From Gammaproteobacteria bacterium (GTDB taxonomy: Bacteria > Pseudomonadota > Gammaproteobacteria > Enterobacterales > Alteromonadaceae), in the NCBI GenBank assembly GCA_018222985.1, contig JAAEZG010000011.1:1-64000 (forward strand): DNA of 64,000 nt. The letters run 5' to 3'. Position numbers and translations under genes: made by a program. The notes under the pieces are model-generated. The model ran no database searches, had not been told where the DNA came from, and saw only the letters and a list, made by a program, of their open reading frames with translations. Shown here piece by piece: positions 16,853 through 26,732 of the stretch (positions are counted from its first letter, which is position 1; the number at the start of each line of letters is the position of its first letter).

Positions 16853-18874
16853 ATGACCTTTTGGTACCGACTGCTTATTCGCCTTGCAACGCCATTGGTA
16901 TTTGTTTATCTGTGGTTACGTGGGGCGAAGGCGCCTGCTTACCGTAAGCGGTGGGCAGAGCGCTTAGCTAAGCAGTCTGTTCCTGCACAAGCGCGCGATG
17001 GTATTATTATTCACTGCGTTTCGGTGGGTGAAACAGTAGCGGCGCGAGGTCTCATTGAAGCTGTACTGAAGGCCTACCCGCACTTACCTGTTACTCTGAC
17101 TTCAATGACCCCCACAGCGTCTGATCTCGCACAGAAATTATTTGGTGCGCGGGTTTTCCACACGTATTTGCCAATTGACACGCCCGGTGCAATGCGGCGA
17201 TTTTTCAATAAATTCAGCCCGCGTTTACTAATTATTCTGGAAACCGAGTTGTGGCCATGCATGTTAGCGCAGGCTACCTTGCGCAAAACACCCGTGGTAG
17301 TTGTGAACGCGCGAATGTCCGAACGCTCTGCAAAGGGCTACAAAAAATATGCGTGGTTGGTTGGGCCAATTTGGCAACACGTTAGCTTTATTGCGGCACA
17401 AACGCAGGTAAGCGCAGAAAACTTTAAGCAATTGGGTGTTGCACAAGAAAAACTAGCTGTTCGGGGAAACTTGAAACATGATATTCAGGTGCCGTTACAG
17501 ACATTCGAACAAGCCGCCCAGTGGCGTGAAAAGTTGCAGCGTCCGATATTGTTGGCCGCCAGTACACATCAAGGCGAAGACGAGCAAGTTTTAGCGGCAT
17601 TTAAGCGTATTCTAAAAGACTACCCAACCGCACTTCTCATGATTGTTCCGCGCCATCCAGAGCGTTTTAACAGCGTTGCTCAGCTTATAGAGCAAGAACA
17701 GTTATGCTACACGCGCCGAAGTTTAAATGAAGCAATACTGCCAAAGCACCAGGTTTTTCTTGCCGATACTATGGGTGAGTTAATGTTGTGGTATGCGCTT
17801 GCTGACATTGCCTTTGTGGGCGGAAGTTTAATTGAGCGAGGTGGGCACAATCCGTTAGAGCCCATTGCAACGAAAACGCCCGTTGTTTCAGGCCCACATG
17901 TATTTAATTTTGAATCACTGTTTGCCCGATTAGAGCAATGCCAAGGGGTTCGATTTGCCAAAAATTCACAGCAATTAGCAGACATTTGGCAGCAGCTTTT
18001 GGCACAGCCCGAATTAGCCACGGAGCTTGCAACCAAGGCCGAACAAGAATTTAAAAACGACCAAGGCGCCACCGCTGCCATGCTAGATGATATTTTAATC
18101 GTATTGACGGCCCCAGATAACAGTGCGCAAAGGACAATGTTCATGATGAAAACCGAGAACCCCGACAAAAACACCACGATTTGGTTCGACCCAGATGTTT
18201 TACCTGAATGCCCGAGCAGCTACTTTGAGCCTGAGTATTGGCAACAACAGAATAAAGTGAAAGGGTCTGCGACTGGCCGCAGTACTGCGTTTTTTGTTGA
18301 TGCAGGCGCGCACGGATTGTTATTGCGTCATTACTATCGTGGTGGTTTAGTTGGTAAATTTAATAAAGACCGCTTTAAGCGTGAAGCTATACCACAAAGC
18401 CGTGCTATGGCTGAGTTTTCGTTGCTACTAAAACTACGCGAACTCAAATTACCGGTGCCACGGCCTGTTGCTGCTCGACACGTGAAAGCCTCTATGTGGG
18501 GATATCGCGCTGATATTTTGGTTGAAGTAATACCCAATGCACAAGATACATTTAAAGTACTGCAGCAGCAGCAATTAAACGAACAAGAATGGCTGCTTAT
18601 TGGCAAGACGATTCGCCAGTTACATGATGCCGGTGTTTACCATTCCGACCTAAACTGTCACAACATTATGCTTGATGCAGATGGCGCGGTATGGATTGTG
18701 GACTTCGATAAATGTGGATTCAAGCAGGCAGGGGAATGGCGCGAGGCTAACTTGCAACGTTTACTGCGCTCATTAAACAAAGAGCTAAATAAAGCGAAAG
18801 AAGCCAACCGCGATTTTCATTTTGATGAATCACGCGATTGGCCAATACTAGAGCGCGGGTATCGCGCTAACTAA
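16853..18874 (+). CDS. waaA-kdkA: Fused Kdo transferase WaaA and Kdo kinase KdkA
   Basis: One frame of 673 codons joins two LPS inner-core enzymes. Residues 1-425 are a GT30 Kdo transferase like E. coli WaaA: a membrane-anchored N-terminus, the VSVGE motif with catalytic Glu60, METELWP-like ETELWP near 127, and GGHNPLEP near 330. Residues about 440-673 are a Kdo kinase with the kinase-like catalytic loop HSDLNCHN (597-604, Asp599) and metal motif VDFDK (616-620). In Haemophilus these are separate genes whose products put one Kdo on lipid A and phosphorylate it. The fusion suggests the same mono-Kdo-phosphate core here. A possible internal ribosome site lies at the seam (18129-18145). Confidence 0.93.
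   Translation: MTFWYRLLIRLATPLVFVYLWLRGAKAPAYRKRWAERLAKQSVPAQARDGIIIHCVSVGETVAARGLIEAVLKAYPHLPVTLTSMTPTASDLAQKLFGARVFHTYLPIDTPGAMRRFFNKFSPRLLIILETELWPCMLAQATLRKTPVVVVNARMSERSAKGYKKYAWLVGPIWQHVSFIAAQTQVSAENFKQLGVAQEKLAVRGNLKHDIQVPLQTFEQAAQWREKLQRPILLAASTHQGEDEQVLAAFKRILKDYPTALLMIVPRHPERFNSVAQLIEQEQLCYTRRSLNEAILPKHQVFLADTMGELMLWYALADIAFVGGSLIERGGHNPLEPIATKTPVVSGPHVFNFESLFARLEQCQGVRFAKNSQQLADIWQQLLAQPELATELATKAEQEFKNDQGATAAMLDDILIVLTAPDNSAQRTMFMMKTENPDKNTTIWFDPDVLPECPSSYFEPEYWQQQNKVKGSATGRSTAFFVDAGAHGLLLRHYYRGGLVGKFNKDRFKREAIPQSRAMAEFSLLLKLRELKLPVPRPVAARHVKASMWGYRADILVEVIPNAQDTFKVLQQQQLNEQEWLLIGKTIRQLHDAGVYHSDLNCHNIMLDADGAVWIVDFDKCGFKQAGEWREANLQRLLRSLNKELNKAKEANRDFHFDESRDWPILERGYRAN
18129..18145 (+). 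promoter_or_regulatory. Possible internal ribosome site and start for the KdkA half
   Basis: AAAGGA (18129-18134) lies eight bases before an in-frame ATG at 18143 (codon 431), at the boundary between the WaaA and KdkA domains, with another ATG at 18137. It may be a leftover from a time when kdkA was a separate gene, and may still yield free kinase. Confidence 0.3.
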
Positions 18875-18880
18875 ATACCA

Positions 18881-20134
18881 TTACTCGCGAATTTGGCCCG
18901 TGCCAGTCACGACAAATTTCTCAGTCGTTAGTGCTTGCAAGCCCATTGGGCCATATGCGTGTAGTTTACTAGTTGAGATGCCAATTTCAGCACCTAAGCC
19001 CAGCTGTCCACCATCACTGAAGCGTGATGACGCATTCGCCATGGTTACTGCTGAGTCAACTTCACGAATGAATCGCTCTGCGGCGTCATTATTTTCGGTA
19101 ACGATAACCTCGGTATGGCCGCTACCAAACTGATGAATGTGATCAAGCGCTTGGTCAAAATCAGCGACGGTACGCACGGCAATTTCAAGAGCCAAGTACT
19201 CTTCACCAAAGGCATCGTCAGCAATCACGTCGGCATCGTCGAAATATCCAGCTGATTTGGCATCACTATGAATAACCACATTTTTTTCAGCCAGCGCCTT
19301 TGCAACCTTGGGTAAAAACGTTGACGCGATGTCTTGGTGCACCAGCAAACCTTCAAGTGCGTTACAAACACCTGTGCGTTGGGTTTTACCATTGAGCAAA
19401 ATACTCAATGCTTTGTCTAAATCAGCATCTTTGTCGACATACAAATGGCATACACCTTTGTAGTGCTGAATAACAGGAATTTTGCTGTTATCGCTGACGA
19501 AGTGAATCAAACCTTCGCCGCCGCGAGGAATCACCAAGTCAATGTACTTGTCTTGTTTAAGTAATTCATTCATGAGTTCGCGGTCGGGTGAAGGAACCAC
19601 GGTGATCACATCTTCAGGTAAATCACTGTCACGCAGCGCTTGGTGCAACGCTTTAGCAATCGCTTTGCTGGTTTCTATAGCCTCGCGACCACAACGCAAA
19701 ATAACGGCGTTGCCAGATTTGAAACATAAGGCACCAGCGTCTGCTGTTACATTTGGACGCGCCTCGTAAATCATGCAAATAACGCCAAGCGGAATACGCA
19801 TTTTGTCTACTTGAATGCCATTCGGACGCGTTTCAAAGGCTTTGCGCTCACCCACTGGGTCAGCTAGCTCAATGATTTCTTCAATAGCGCTCGCCATGCC
19901 TTCAACACGCTCAGCATTAAGCTGCAAACGATCTAACATGGCATCAGACAGGCCTTTTTCGCGCCCAGCAACCATGTCTTGTTCGTTAACCTTCAGAATG
20001 TCGTCTTGTGCTGCGCGAATGGCATCGGCCATGCGCTGCAATACTTGATTCTTTTTCGCTTCTGATAATGTTGCGACTGCGCGTGCAGCAACGGCTGCAC
20101 GTTTTGAAATTTGTTCTGCTAACTGGGTACTCAT
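18881..20134 (-). CDS. proA: Gamma-glutamyl phosphate reductase ProA
   Basis: ProA reduces gamma-glutamyl phosphate to glutamate semialdehyde with NADPH, the second step of proline synthesis. It is an aldehyde-dehydrogenase-like protein of 417 residues (same as E. coli) with catalytic Cys257 in RTGVCNALE and the IYEARPNVTADA motif near 122-133. It overlaps proB by four bases (ATGA), and a GGAGG ribosome site sits within the last codons of proB, so the two are coupled. It converges on waaA-kdkA with only six bases between the stops. Confidence 0.96.
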   Translation of the reverse strand: MSTQLAEQISKRAAVAARAVATLSEAKKNQVLQRMADAIRAAQDDILKVNEQDMVAGREKGLSDAMLDRLQLNAERVEGMASAIEEIIELADPVGERKAFETRPNGIQVDKMRIPLGVICMIYEARPNVTADAGALCFKSGNAVILRCGREAIETSKAIAKALHQALRDSDLPEDVITVVPSPDRELMNELLKQDKYIDLVIPRGGEGLIHFVSDNSKIPVIQHYKGVCHLYVDKDADLDKALSILLNGKTQRTGVCNALEGLLVHQDIASTFLPKVAKALAEKNVVIHSDAKSAGYFDDADVIADDAFGEEYLALEIAVRTVADFDQALDHIHQFGSGHTEVIVTENNDAAERFIREVDSAVTMANASSRFSDGGQLGLGAEIGISTSKLHAYGPMGLQALTTEKFVVTGTGQIRE

Positions 20135-21243
20135 TCGTCCTCCAGAATCATTAAATCGTTACTTTCGATGACTTCAGTGATTGGGCTGTAACCGTACGCT
20201 TCTGCGATATCGCTTACTTCTTGGCCCTTTATGTGCATCAATTCGTGCGAACTGTACTGACAAATACCTTTGCCAATCGCTTCGGCATTGCTGCCACTGC
20301 GAATCACCACGGCGTCACCGCGATTAAAGTCACCTTGAATATCAACAATACCGCTGGTGGTTAAGGCTTCACCTTTGCCTAGCGCGTCAGCTGCAAGGTC
20401 ATCAATAACTAGCTCGCCTTGAGCAATAAGCGTGTGGCGTAACCAATGCTTTTTGTTGCTCATGGGGTCTTGTTGGCGCTTAAAGAGTGTGCCGGGGTTG
20501 TTGCCACGGAGCATATGCTCAAACGTTGCACCTTTGCGACCATTGACGATGTATGTGTCAATACCATGCGATGTTGCTTTTTCTGCGGCTTCAATTTTTG
20601 TACGCATACCGCCGGTTGCGATTTTATTTGTAGTGCCGCCAGCTAAAGCAAAGATTTCTTCGGTAATTTCATCAACTTGAGAAATCTTCTTGGCATCAGG
20701 TTTTACTCGCGGATCGGCATCAAACAAACCATCGATGTCTGAACAGATAATCAGCGCATCGGCATCTACAAGGGTTGCCACCATAGCCGCTAGATTGTCA
20801 TTGTCACCCACTTTCATTTCATCTGTTGCTAATGCGTCGTTTTCATTAACCACAGGTAATACATCGTGTTCTAACAATGTTTTTAACGTGTTACGGACAC
20901 TCACGTAACGTGCGCGATCACGCAAATCACCATGGGTCATCAACACTTGAGCGCATGAGAAGTCAAAGAACCGTGACCAATTAGCCATCATGTCGTTTTG
21001 TCCCACGGCAGCCATCGCTTTTTTGATGGTGACGGGAATGGTTTCACCTTCGTAAGCAATATGCTTGCGACCGGCAGCAGCGCTGCCCGATGAAACCAAG
21101 ACAATTTCTTGACCGCGTTCGCGACATTCAATAATAAAACGCGCGATCGCTAATAAGTATTTACTGCTCGTTCCTGTATCGTCTGGCGCAATCAACGCAC
21201 TGCCTACTTTTAGTACAGCACGCTGCCAGGAAGGCATCTCCAT
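20131..21243 (-). CDS. proB: Glutamate 5-kinase ProB
   Basis: ProB phosphorylates glutamate to start proline synthesis and is normally feedback-inhibited by proline. An amino-acid-kinase domain covers about residues 5-260 (LVSSGSAAAG near 51, VNENDALATDE near 135, GGMRTKIEAA near 212), followed by a PUA domain from about 275 to the end, as in E. coli (367 residues). The Met1 and Met3 codons both lie a few bases after a GAGGGAG ribosome site. It leads the proBA operon, with about 190 bases of non-coding DNA to yggX upstream, which must contain its promoter, though I see no strong hexamer pair. Confidence 0.96.
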   Translation of the reverse strand: MEMPSWQRAVLKVGSALIAPDDTGTSSKYLLAIARFIIECRERGQEIVLVSSGSAAAGRKHIAYEGETIPVTIKKAMAAVGQNDMMANWSRFFDFSCAQVLMTHGDLRDRARYVSVRNTLKTLLEHDVLPVVNENDALATDEMKVGDNDNLAAMVATLVDADALIICSDIDGLFDADPRVKPDAKKISQVDEITEEIFALAGGTTNKIATGGMRTKIEAAEKATSHGIDTYIVNGRKGATFEHMLRGNNPGTLFKRQQDPMSNKKHWLRHTLIAQGELVIDDLAADALGKGEALTTSGIVDIQGDFNRGDAVVIRSGSNAEAIGKGICQYSSHELMHIKGQEVSDIAEAYGYSPITEVIESNDLMILEDE

Positions 21244-21398
21244 AACTACTCCCTCTTGAAAAATTCATATGTAGTCTAACAAATTTTGGGGTGTTTCTCT
21301 AGGTTCACGTGATAATCAGAAGATATGGTGAATATAAACCAGATAAAAATAACGAATGAAGTGCACTCTTTGCGAAAGATTTACTGAATAGCAGGCAT

Positions 21399-21422
21399 AA
21401 AAAACCCCGCGAGGCGGGGTTT
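21399..21422 (-). terminator. Terminator of mutY-yggX
   Basis: On the minus strand a nine-base-pair stem (21414-21422 with 21402-21410, GC-rich, three-base loop) is followed by a run of T (21403-21399 and beyond). It begins 11 bases after the yggX stop codon and separates this operon from proBA. Confidence 0.88.
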
Positions 21423-21432
21423 AGGGGACTAA

Positions 21433-21705
21433 TTACTTACTCGGAGGGGTGTAACCTTCAATATCGACCTCTTTTCCTTCAAAAAGGAAAGCTTTCATTT
21501 GCTCTTCAAGAAAGCTTCTTGCATTTGGGTCCATTAGGTTTAGGCGCTTTTCATTAATCAGCATAGTCTGCTTCTTTTGCCACAGCGCCCATGCTTCTTT
21601 TGAAATGTTATTAAAAATCTTCTCGCCTAATTCGCCAGGGTAGAGCTGAAAATCAAGGCCCTCAGCTTCTTTTTTTAAATATTCACAATATACGGTACGA
21701 CTCAT
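21433..21705 (-). CDS. yggX: Probable Fe(II)-trafficking protein YggX
   Basis: YggX is a small cytoplasmic protein that supports iron-sulfur enzymes and resistance to oxidants in enterobacteria. At 90 residues it has the family start [19 protein letters not shown], with the conserved Cys7, and the middle block [21 protein letters not shown] ribosome site lies about six bases upstream. It follows mutY by 77 bases, the same order as in E. coli, where both are linked to protection from oxidative damage. A strong terminator follows. Confidence 0.96.
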   Translation of the reverse strand: MSRTVYCEYLKKEAEGLDFQLYPGELGEKIFNNISKEAWALWQKKQTMLINEKRLNLMDPNARSFLEEQMKAFLFEGKEVDIEGYTPPSK

Positions 21706-21782
21706 GATGACCTCATGTCTAGGAGCTTCGAGACCGCCATTTTACGGCGCTTGAATGCAGCATTGCAAACCCATCGCCATAG

Positions 21783-22832
21783 TTATTTGTTCAGCAGTTG
21801 TAATTGTGTATCAAGATATTTACGAATTGGCGCTGGCAGCCCAACGTGCTCAAGCTCTTCAATAGCAACACGTTGAACTCTTGTGTTGTGTAGGCGCTCA
21901 ACACCGCTTGCTGAACTAGCGCTATAAACCATTGCGTTCAGTCGATAATGCGAGAATACATGCTTAAATGAACCATGTTCGCTAAGTTTATGAGACGCTT
22001 GTTCTAACTCGGGGAAGCTCCATAGGCGCGGCCATATACCCTCACTTGGACGCTGCTCAAGCAACACGCCGGCACGGGTTAAGGAAAACAAAAAATAGCC
22101 TTGCTTGGTGGGTATCTGCTTTTTTTTCTTAGCAGTTGGTAAGGTGTCTACTCTATCTGTGGCCAAGGCGTTGCATGTTTCCTGCAAAGGACAAAGGTTA
22201 CAGTTCGGCTGGCGCGGCTTGCACACTGTGGCCCCTAAATCTAATAGGCCTTGGGCATATGAACGGTTATTTTGAGTTGGAGTATAACGTTCGGCTAACT
22301 GCCACAGCTGTTTATTTAAAGCGCTACTGGCTAAATCGCCTGCAATACCAAAATACCGAGCGAATAGACGTTTCACATTGCCATCGACAATGGCAGCCGG
22401 CTTATCAAAAGCAAATGCAGTTATTGCGCCAGCGGTATATGGCCCGACGCCTGGCACTTCCCTTAACAATTCTGGCGCGTCGGGAAGTTGTCCACTATAT
22501 TCAGCCACAATGTATTGCGCTGCGCGGTGTAGGTTACGGGCTCGGGAGTAATAGCCAAGGCCCTGCCAAGCGTTCAGCACTTGATCTTCATGGGCATTCG
22601 CTAAGGCATGAATATCGGGAAACTGAACGAGCCAATTATTAAAATAAGGTATAACCGTGCTCACCTGTGTTTGTTGCAGCATTAGCTCACTAACGAGTAC
22701 GTGATACGGTTGATTATTTGCTTGCCATGGCAGGTCGTGACGACCATGCTGGCGCTGCCACTGAACCACCCGTTCAGCAAATGTTTTTGGTGCTAATGGG
22801 GTCGGTGCGACGGGTTTATTTTTTAGTGACAT
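21783..22832 (-). CDS. mutY: Adenine DNA glycosylase MutY
   Basis: MutY removes adenine mispaired with 8-oxoguanine. The helix-hairpin-helix GPD core has catalytic Glu49 in SELMLQQTQV, the hairpin VPGVGPYTAGA (126-136) and Asp150 in IVDGNV. Four cysteines (204, 211, 214, 220; spacing 6-2-5) bind the 4Fe-4S cluster. The C-terminal Nudix-like domain that reads 8-oxoG runs from about 240 to 345. Length 349 agrees with E. coli (350). The first dozen or so residues are a proline-rich extension of no known role. It forms a unit with yggX. Confidence 0.96.
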   Translation of the reverse strand: MSLKNKPVAPTPLAPKTFAERVVQWQRQHGRHDLPWQANNQPYHVLVSELMLQQTQVSTVIPYFNNWLVQFPDIHALANAHEDQVLNAWQGLGYYSRARNLHRAAQYIVAEYSGQLPDAPELLREVPGVGPYTAGAITAFAFDKPAAIVDGNVKRLFARYFGIAGDLASSALNKQLWQLAERYTPTQNNRSYAQGLLDLGATVCKPRQPNCNLCPLQETCNALATDRVDTLPTAKKKKQIPTKQGYFLFSLTRAGVLLEQRPSEGIWPRLWSFPELEQASHKLSEHGSFKHVFSHYRLNAMVYSASSASGVERLHNTRVQRVAIEELEHVGLPAPIRKYLDTQLQLLNK

Positions 22833-22983
22833 GATATTTTCGTATTTAGGTTGTTAAAAAAATTGAAAATAATCTGTAAAGTAGTATGGATACAGGAATT
22901 TTTCGGACATTTGATCTATACTATGTAAAAGTTTCAAGCATAACACCTTGAATCCGACAATGAGAAAATATAAGGAGCATCTC

Positions 22984-24060
22984 ATGAAACGGTTATCTAT
23001 TGTATCAGCAGCGGTACTTTCTGCGCTTGTTATCGCACCAAGTATGGCAAAAACGGGTAATGAGCCGGGCAGTATTTACGTGGGGCCTCGTATTGGCTTG
23101 TTTGGCACGGATTCTGATCGTCGCGTTATTGAAGACAATCGCATTCAATCATTCGGTGGTGGTTTTGATTCTGCCATGGGTGGTATTGAAGCAGGCTTTC
23201 AGTTTACTCCAGAGTGGGGTTACCGAGTTTATTACGATTACCTACGTGGCGATCTGGAAACCTCAGATTCAGCGAGTTCAACGGGCAGCGTGTTAGGTAT
23301 TGATGTACTTTATAACTTCACCCCTAATTTTTATGGCTCAATTGGTATCAACGGCACCGAGTTTAGTGATGTAAGCAATCGCTTCCTACGCGTTGGTGCG
23401 GGTTATAAAGAATTTTTGAATGAAGATTGGGCATTAAGCATCGAAGGTGCTATTCAGCAAAGCGATGGCGACTTAACTGAATTTATGTTCATGACTGGTT
23501 TACGTTATTACTTCGGTGGAGCAGAGCAACCTACATACACCAAGCCAGAGCCAGCGCCAGCCCCGGTAGCGCCGCCTAAACCTGAACCAGTAGATTCAGA
23601 TGGTGACGGTGTTATGGATGACAAAGACAAGTGTCCAAACACGCAGTTAGGCTACAAAGTTGATGCTGACGGTTGTGTGATGTACGCAAACGAAACAGTA
23701 ACGCGTGAATTAGTGGTTACTTTTGCTTTGAACTCAGCAGAAATTTCAGATGGTCAAAGATCAGACATTCGTGAAACAGCTGAATTCTTACGCGAATATC
23801 CTCAGTTAGATATCGTCATTGAAGGCCATACTGATGACACCGGTGCTGCGACATACAATCAACAGTTGTCTGATCGCCGTGCTAAGTCTATCGGCGACAG
23901 CCTGATTAACGATTTCGGTATTGCTGCAGAGCGCGTAAGCACTGTTGGTTACGGTGAGAGCCGTCCTAAGTATCCGAATAACTCGTCAGAGAACCGCGCG
24001 AAAAACCGTCGCATTGAAGCTGTTATGTCGGTTACTAAGCGTGTACCTGTCGAAAACTAA
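22984..24060 (+). CDS. OmpA family outer-membrane porin with calcium-type repeat
   Basis: This surface protein has a signal peptide (MKRLSIVSAAVLSALVIAPSMA, cut after SMA), an N-terminal eight-strand beta-barrel of about 170 residues, a proline-rich linker (PAPAPVAPPKPEP), one thrombospondin type 3-like motif DSDGDGVMDDKDKCPN that probably binds calcium, and a C-terminal OmpA peptidoglycan-binding domain with IEGHTDDTG and NRRIE. It tethers the outer membrane to the cell wall. The open frame reaches back to 22948, but an AAGGAG ribosome site six bases before 22984 fixes the start there (358 residues). A TATACT box at 22917 could be its -10, with no good -35. A clear terminator follows. Confidence 0.92.
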   Translation: MKRLSIVSAAVLSALVIAPSMAKTGNEPGSIYVGPRIGLFGTDSDRRVIEDNRIQSFGGGFDSAMGGIEAGFQFTPEWGYRVYYDYLRGDLETSDSASSTGSVLGIDVLYNFTPNFYGSIGINGTEFSDVSNRFLRVGAGYKEFLNEDWALSIEGAIQQSDGDLTEFMFMTGLRYYFGGAEQPTYTKPEPAPAPVAPPKPEPVDSDGDGVMDDKDKCPNTQLGYKVDADGCVMYANETVTRELVVTFALNSAEISDGQRSDIRETAEFLREYPQLDIVIEGHTDDTGAATYNQQLSDRRAKSIGDSLINDFGIAAERVSTVGYGESRPKYPNNSSENRAKNRRIEAVMSVTKRVPVEN

Positions 24061-24103
24061 GTTTATTCGATAAACAACATCGAATAAAAAGACAGCGAAT
24101 AGA

Positions 24104-24136
24104 GGCGTGCCAAACTTGCGTTTGGCGCGCCTTTTT
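24104..24136 (+). terminator. Terminator of the OmpA-like gene
   Basis: A 12-base-pair stem (24104-24115 with 24120-24131, one G-T pair, loop TTGC) is followed by five T. It lies 43 bases after the stop codon and ahead of trmB. Confidence 0.92.
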
Positions 24137-24194
24137 GCATAATGAGCGCCGCAAGCTAAATTCATCATCCACTTAAATACCGCACAGAGGCCGT

Positions 24195-24911
24195 ATGAGT
24201 TCGGACAATCTAGAAAAAGCCCAAGCCGAAGGGAAATACATTCGCAAAATTCGTAGTTTTGTGAAGCGAGAAGGGCGTCTTACTAAAGGCCAAGCTGCTG
24301 CGTTAGAACGTACCTGGTCACGTATGGGATTAACTCACGAGCAAGGCTTACTTGATCTCAATACTGTTTTTGGTCGACAGGCTCCAACCGTACTTGAAAT
24401 TGGTTTCGGCATGGGCAAATCGCTGGTAGCAATGGCGGAAGCAGCCCCTGACAAGAACTTTATTGGTATTGAAGTTCACCGCCCAGGTGTTGGTGCGTGT
24501 TTAATGGATGCCGAAGAAGCGAACCTAACCAACCTGCGTGTGTATGAACATGACGCCGTGGAAGTGCTACGCGACTGTATTGCCGATAATAGTTTGGCGA
24601 CAGTGCAAGTGTTTTTCCCGGATCCTTGGCACAAAAAACGTCATCACAAGCGTCGTTTAATTCAACCTGAGTTTGTTGAGGCCCTACGCAAAAAGTTAGC
24701 GATTGGTGGCGTTTTGCACTTAGCAACAGACTGGGAAAACTATGCGGAGCATATGCTGGAAGTGATGAGCACAGCCTCGAATTGGCGTAATCTTGCTGCC
24801 GATAATACGTATATTCCGCGGCCCCAAGAGCGTCCACTAACTAAGTTCGAACAGCGTGGTGAGCGCCTGGGGCATGGCGTCTGGGATCTTAAGTTCGAGC
24901 GTATCGCTTAA
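24195..24911 (+). CDS. trmB: tRNA (guanine-N7-)-methyltransferase TrmB
   Basis: TrmB methylates G46 in the variable loop of many tRNAs using S-adenosylmethionine. The SAM site [10 protein letters not shown] (about 73-82) and the hallmark [15 protein letters not shown] near 141-155 are both present, and the end [17 protein letters not shown] is the conserved substrate-binding tail. Length 238 is normal. An AGAGG ribosome site lies five bases before the ATG. It converges on hemW with two bases between the stops. In E. coli the gene lies beside mutY and yggX too; here the OmpA-like gene has come between them. Confidence 0.95.
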   Translation: MSSDNLEKAQAEGKYIRKIRSFVKREGRLTKGQAAALERTWSRMGLTHEQGLLDLNTVFGRQAPTVLEIGFGMGKSLVAMAEAAPDKNFIGIEVHRPGVGACLMDAEEANLTNLRVYEHDAVEVLRDCIADNSLATVQVFFPDPWHKKRHHKRRLIQPEFVEALRKKLAIGGVLHLATDWENYAEHMLEVMSTASNWRNLAADNTYIPRPQERPLTKFEQRGERLGHGVWDLKFERIA

Positions 24912-24913
24912 GT

Positions 24914-26059
24914 TTAATCAAGCAAGGTATCGAGTATCGAATTCAAATAACGACGCCCAAGCGCAGTAGTGTGCCAATGGGTGTCGTTTTCTTCGATCAA
25001 CCTTTTTTGTTTGGCTGTAACTAATAAAGCCGAAGCATGTGAACTTGAAATTCCCGTGAGTTGCTCAAAAGCGCCTTTAGGAACAGCTTCAAATAAACGC
25101 AAATAGTTCATGAAAAATTCGAACGGTAACTCTTGTGCCGCAACATCCCAAGTTCGATAGCGAAGTGGTCGAGTTAGGTCCAAATAGCCCTGTGGGTGTT
25201 TAATCTTTTCACAACGTAAAACGCGCTGCTCCGCGGGTAAGGTTATTTTACTATGAGCGCCGCAGCCAATGCCCAAGTAATCACCAAAGGTCCAGTAATT
25301 GCGGTTATGCGCACTCTGATGGCCAGGCTTGGCGTAAGCACTCACTTCGTATTGCTCATACCCTGCGGCGATGAGCTTTTCATGACCACGTTCTTGAATG
25401 TCCCATAACGTTTCATCTTCGGGCAATTGCGGTGGTCGGCTGGCAAACGCGGTATTCGGCTCAATGGTTAATTGATACCAAGATATATGTGGTGGGTTAA
25501 GAGCAATAATACCATCTAAATCGGCCATGGCTTGTTCAACCGACTGGCCGGGTAGCCCATGCATCAAATCAAGATTAAAGCTGCGTAGACCAAGCGTAGC
25601 GGCGTGAGCAGCCGCTGTACGAGCCTGTTCAGGGTCATGAATACGACCTAAGGCTTGCAACTGCTCAGCTTGTAGGCTTTGAACACCAATAGACAGACGA
25701 TTTACACCGGCCTGAACAAATCCAGCAAAACGTTCGGTTTCAAAAGTGCCGGGGTTTGCTTCAAGGGTAATTTCGCACGCAGGTGCTAGTGGCACAATAG
25801 TTTCTATACCACGCAACAACGCATTAATCGCCTCAGCGCTAAATAAGCTAGGCGTGCCGCCACCGATAAAGATGCTATTTAATGGTCGCTGTTGGGCCCA
25901 ACTCTTATCCGCACGAAGGTCGTCTAATAACCGAGCCACATATTCTTGCTCGGGGATGTCATGCTTTAGAGCGTGCGAATTGAAATCGCAATAAGGACAC
26001 TTTTGAATACACCACGGTATGTGCACATACAGCGATAGCGGGGGGCGTTGCATGATCAT
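24914..26059 (-). CDS. hemW: Heme chaperone HemW (radical SAM, formerly HemN-like)
   Basis: HemW binds heme and is thought to deliver it to respiratory enzymes. It was long annotated as an oxygen-independent coproporphyrinogen oxidase, but that activity is not supported for this branch. The 4Fe-4S/SAM motif is CIQKCPYC (Cys17, 21, 24), followed by IFIGGGTPS, and the C-terminal HemN domain. It lacks the additional N-terminal extension of true HemN. Length 381 is typical. The start overlaps the rdgB stop by four bases, the same rdgB-hemW order as in E. coli. Confidence 0.94.
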   Translation of the reverse strand: MIMQRPPLSLYVHIPWCIQKCPYCDFNSHALKHDIPEQEYVARLLDDLRADKSWAQQRPLNSIFIGGGTPSLFSAEAINALLRGIETIVPLAPACEITLEANPGTFETERFAGFVQAGVNRLSIGVQSLQAEQLQALGRIHDPEQARTAAAHAATLGLRSFNLDLMHGLPGQSVEQAMADLDGIIALNPPHISWYQLTIEPNTAFASRPPQLPEDETLWDIQERGHEKLIAAGYEQYEVSAYAKPGHQSAHNRNYWTFGDYLGIGCGAHSKITLPAEQRVLRCEKIKHPQGYLDLTRPLRYRTWDVAAQELPFEFFMNYLRLFEAVPKGAFEQLTGISSSHASALLVTAKQKRLIEENDTHWHTTALGRRYLNSILDTLLD

Positions 26060-26658
26060 TTGCCGTCACGCAATTGCAACTGTTGCACCAACGCGCGCAA
26101 AGCTTGACCGCGATGACTTAGCTGGCGTTTTTGGTCTGCCTGTAGCTGCGCGGCTGTGCACTGCTCGGTGGGCACCCAAAAAATAGGGTCATAACCAAAC
26201 CCGCCTTCGCCAACCGGCTGTTCGGTGATTTGGCCGTGCCATTGGCCATGACAGACAATAGGCGTTGGGTCTTGCGCGTGAGTTAAGTACACCAAAACGC
26301 AGTGAAAACTGGCTTGACGCTGTTCAGCAGGAATACCTTGCATTGCGTTCAGCAGCTTGGCGATGTTGTCTTGGTCGCTGCAATGGGTGCCAGCATAGCG
26401 TGCTGAATAGATGCCCGGAGCACCTTGTAGGGCGTCGACAGCAAGCCCAGAGTCATCCGCTAAGGCCGGTAAACCAGTGTGCTCTGCGGCATGGCGAGCT
26501 TTGATAATGGCATTTTCTATAAATGTCAGGCCGGTTTCTTCAGCTTCCTCAAATTGCCATTCAGACTGTGCGCGAACATGCCAACCAAACGGTTGGAGTA
26601 AGCTTTCAAGTTCAGCTACTTTTCCTTTGTTGCCGGTAGCGAGTACGAGTTCTTGCAT
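26056..26658 (-). CDS. rdgB: dITP/XTP pyrophosphatase RdgB
   Basis: RdgB hydrolyses non-canonical purine triphosphates (dITP, dXTP) so they are not built into DNA. Motifs are [12 protein letters not shown] at the N-terminus, [11 protein letters not shown] near 66-76, FGYDPIF near 149 and the C-terminal [10 protein letters not shown] that contacts the base. Length 200 compares with 197 in E. coli. It is coupled to hemW by a four-base overlap. The usual upstream partner genes of this cluster (yggS, proC, yggT) lie beyond the opposing nhaP2. Confidence 0.95.
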   Translation of the reverse strand: MQELVLATGNKGKVAELESLLQPFGWHVRAQSEWQFEEAEETGLTFIENAIIKARHAAEHTGLPALADDSGLAVDALQGAPGIYSARYAGTHCSDQDNIAKLLNAMQGIPAEQRQASFHCVLVYLTHAQDPTPIVCHGQWHGQITEQPVGEGGFGYDPIFWVPTEQCTAAQLQADQKRQLSHRGQALRALVQQLQLRDGK

Positions 26659-26732
26659 GAATTAGTCACCAATGTTTCATTATTGACTGCTATTATACGG
26701 GCGTAAGGTCGAGTCACCAAGGAGATATCTAG

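Noticed and set aside
22136-22642. 168-codon open frame on the plus strand
   Set aside because: It is antisense to mutY, whose catalytic and cluster residues are all present; no support for coding on the other strand.
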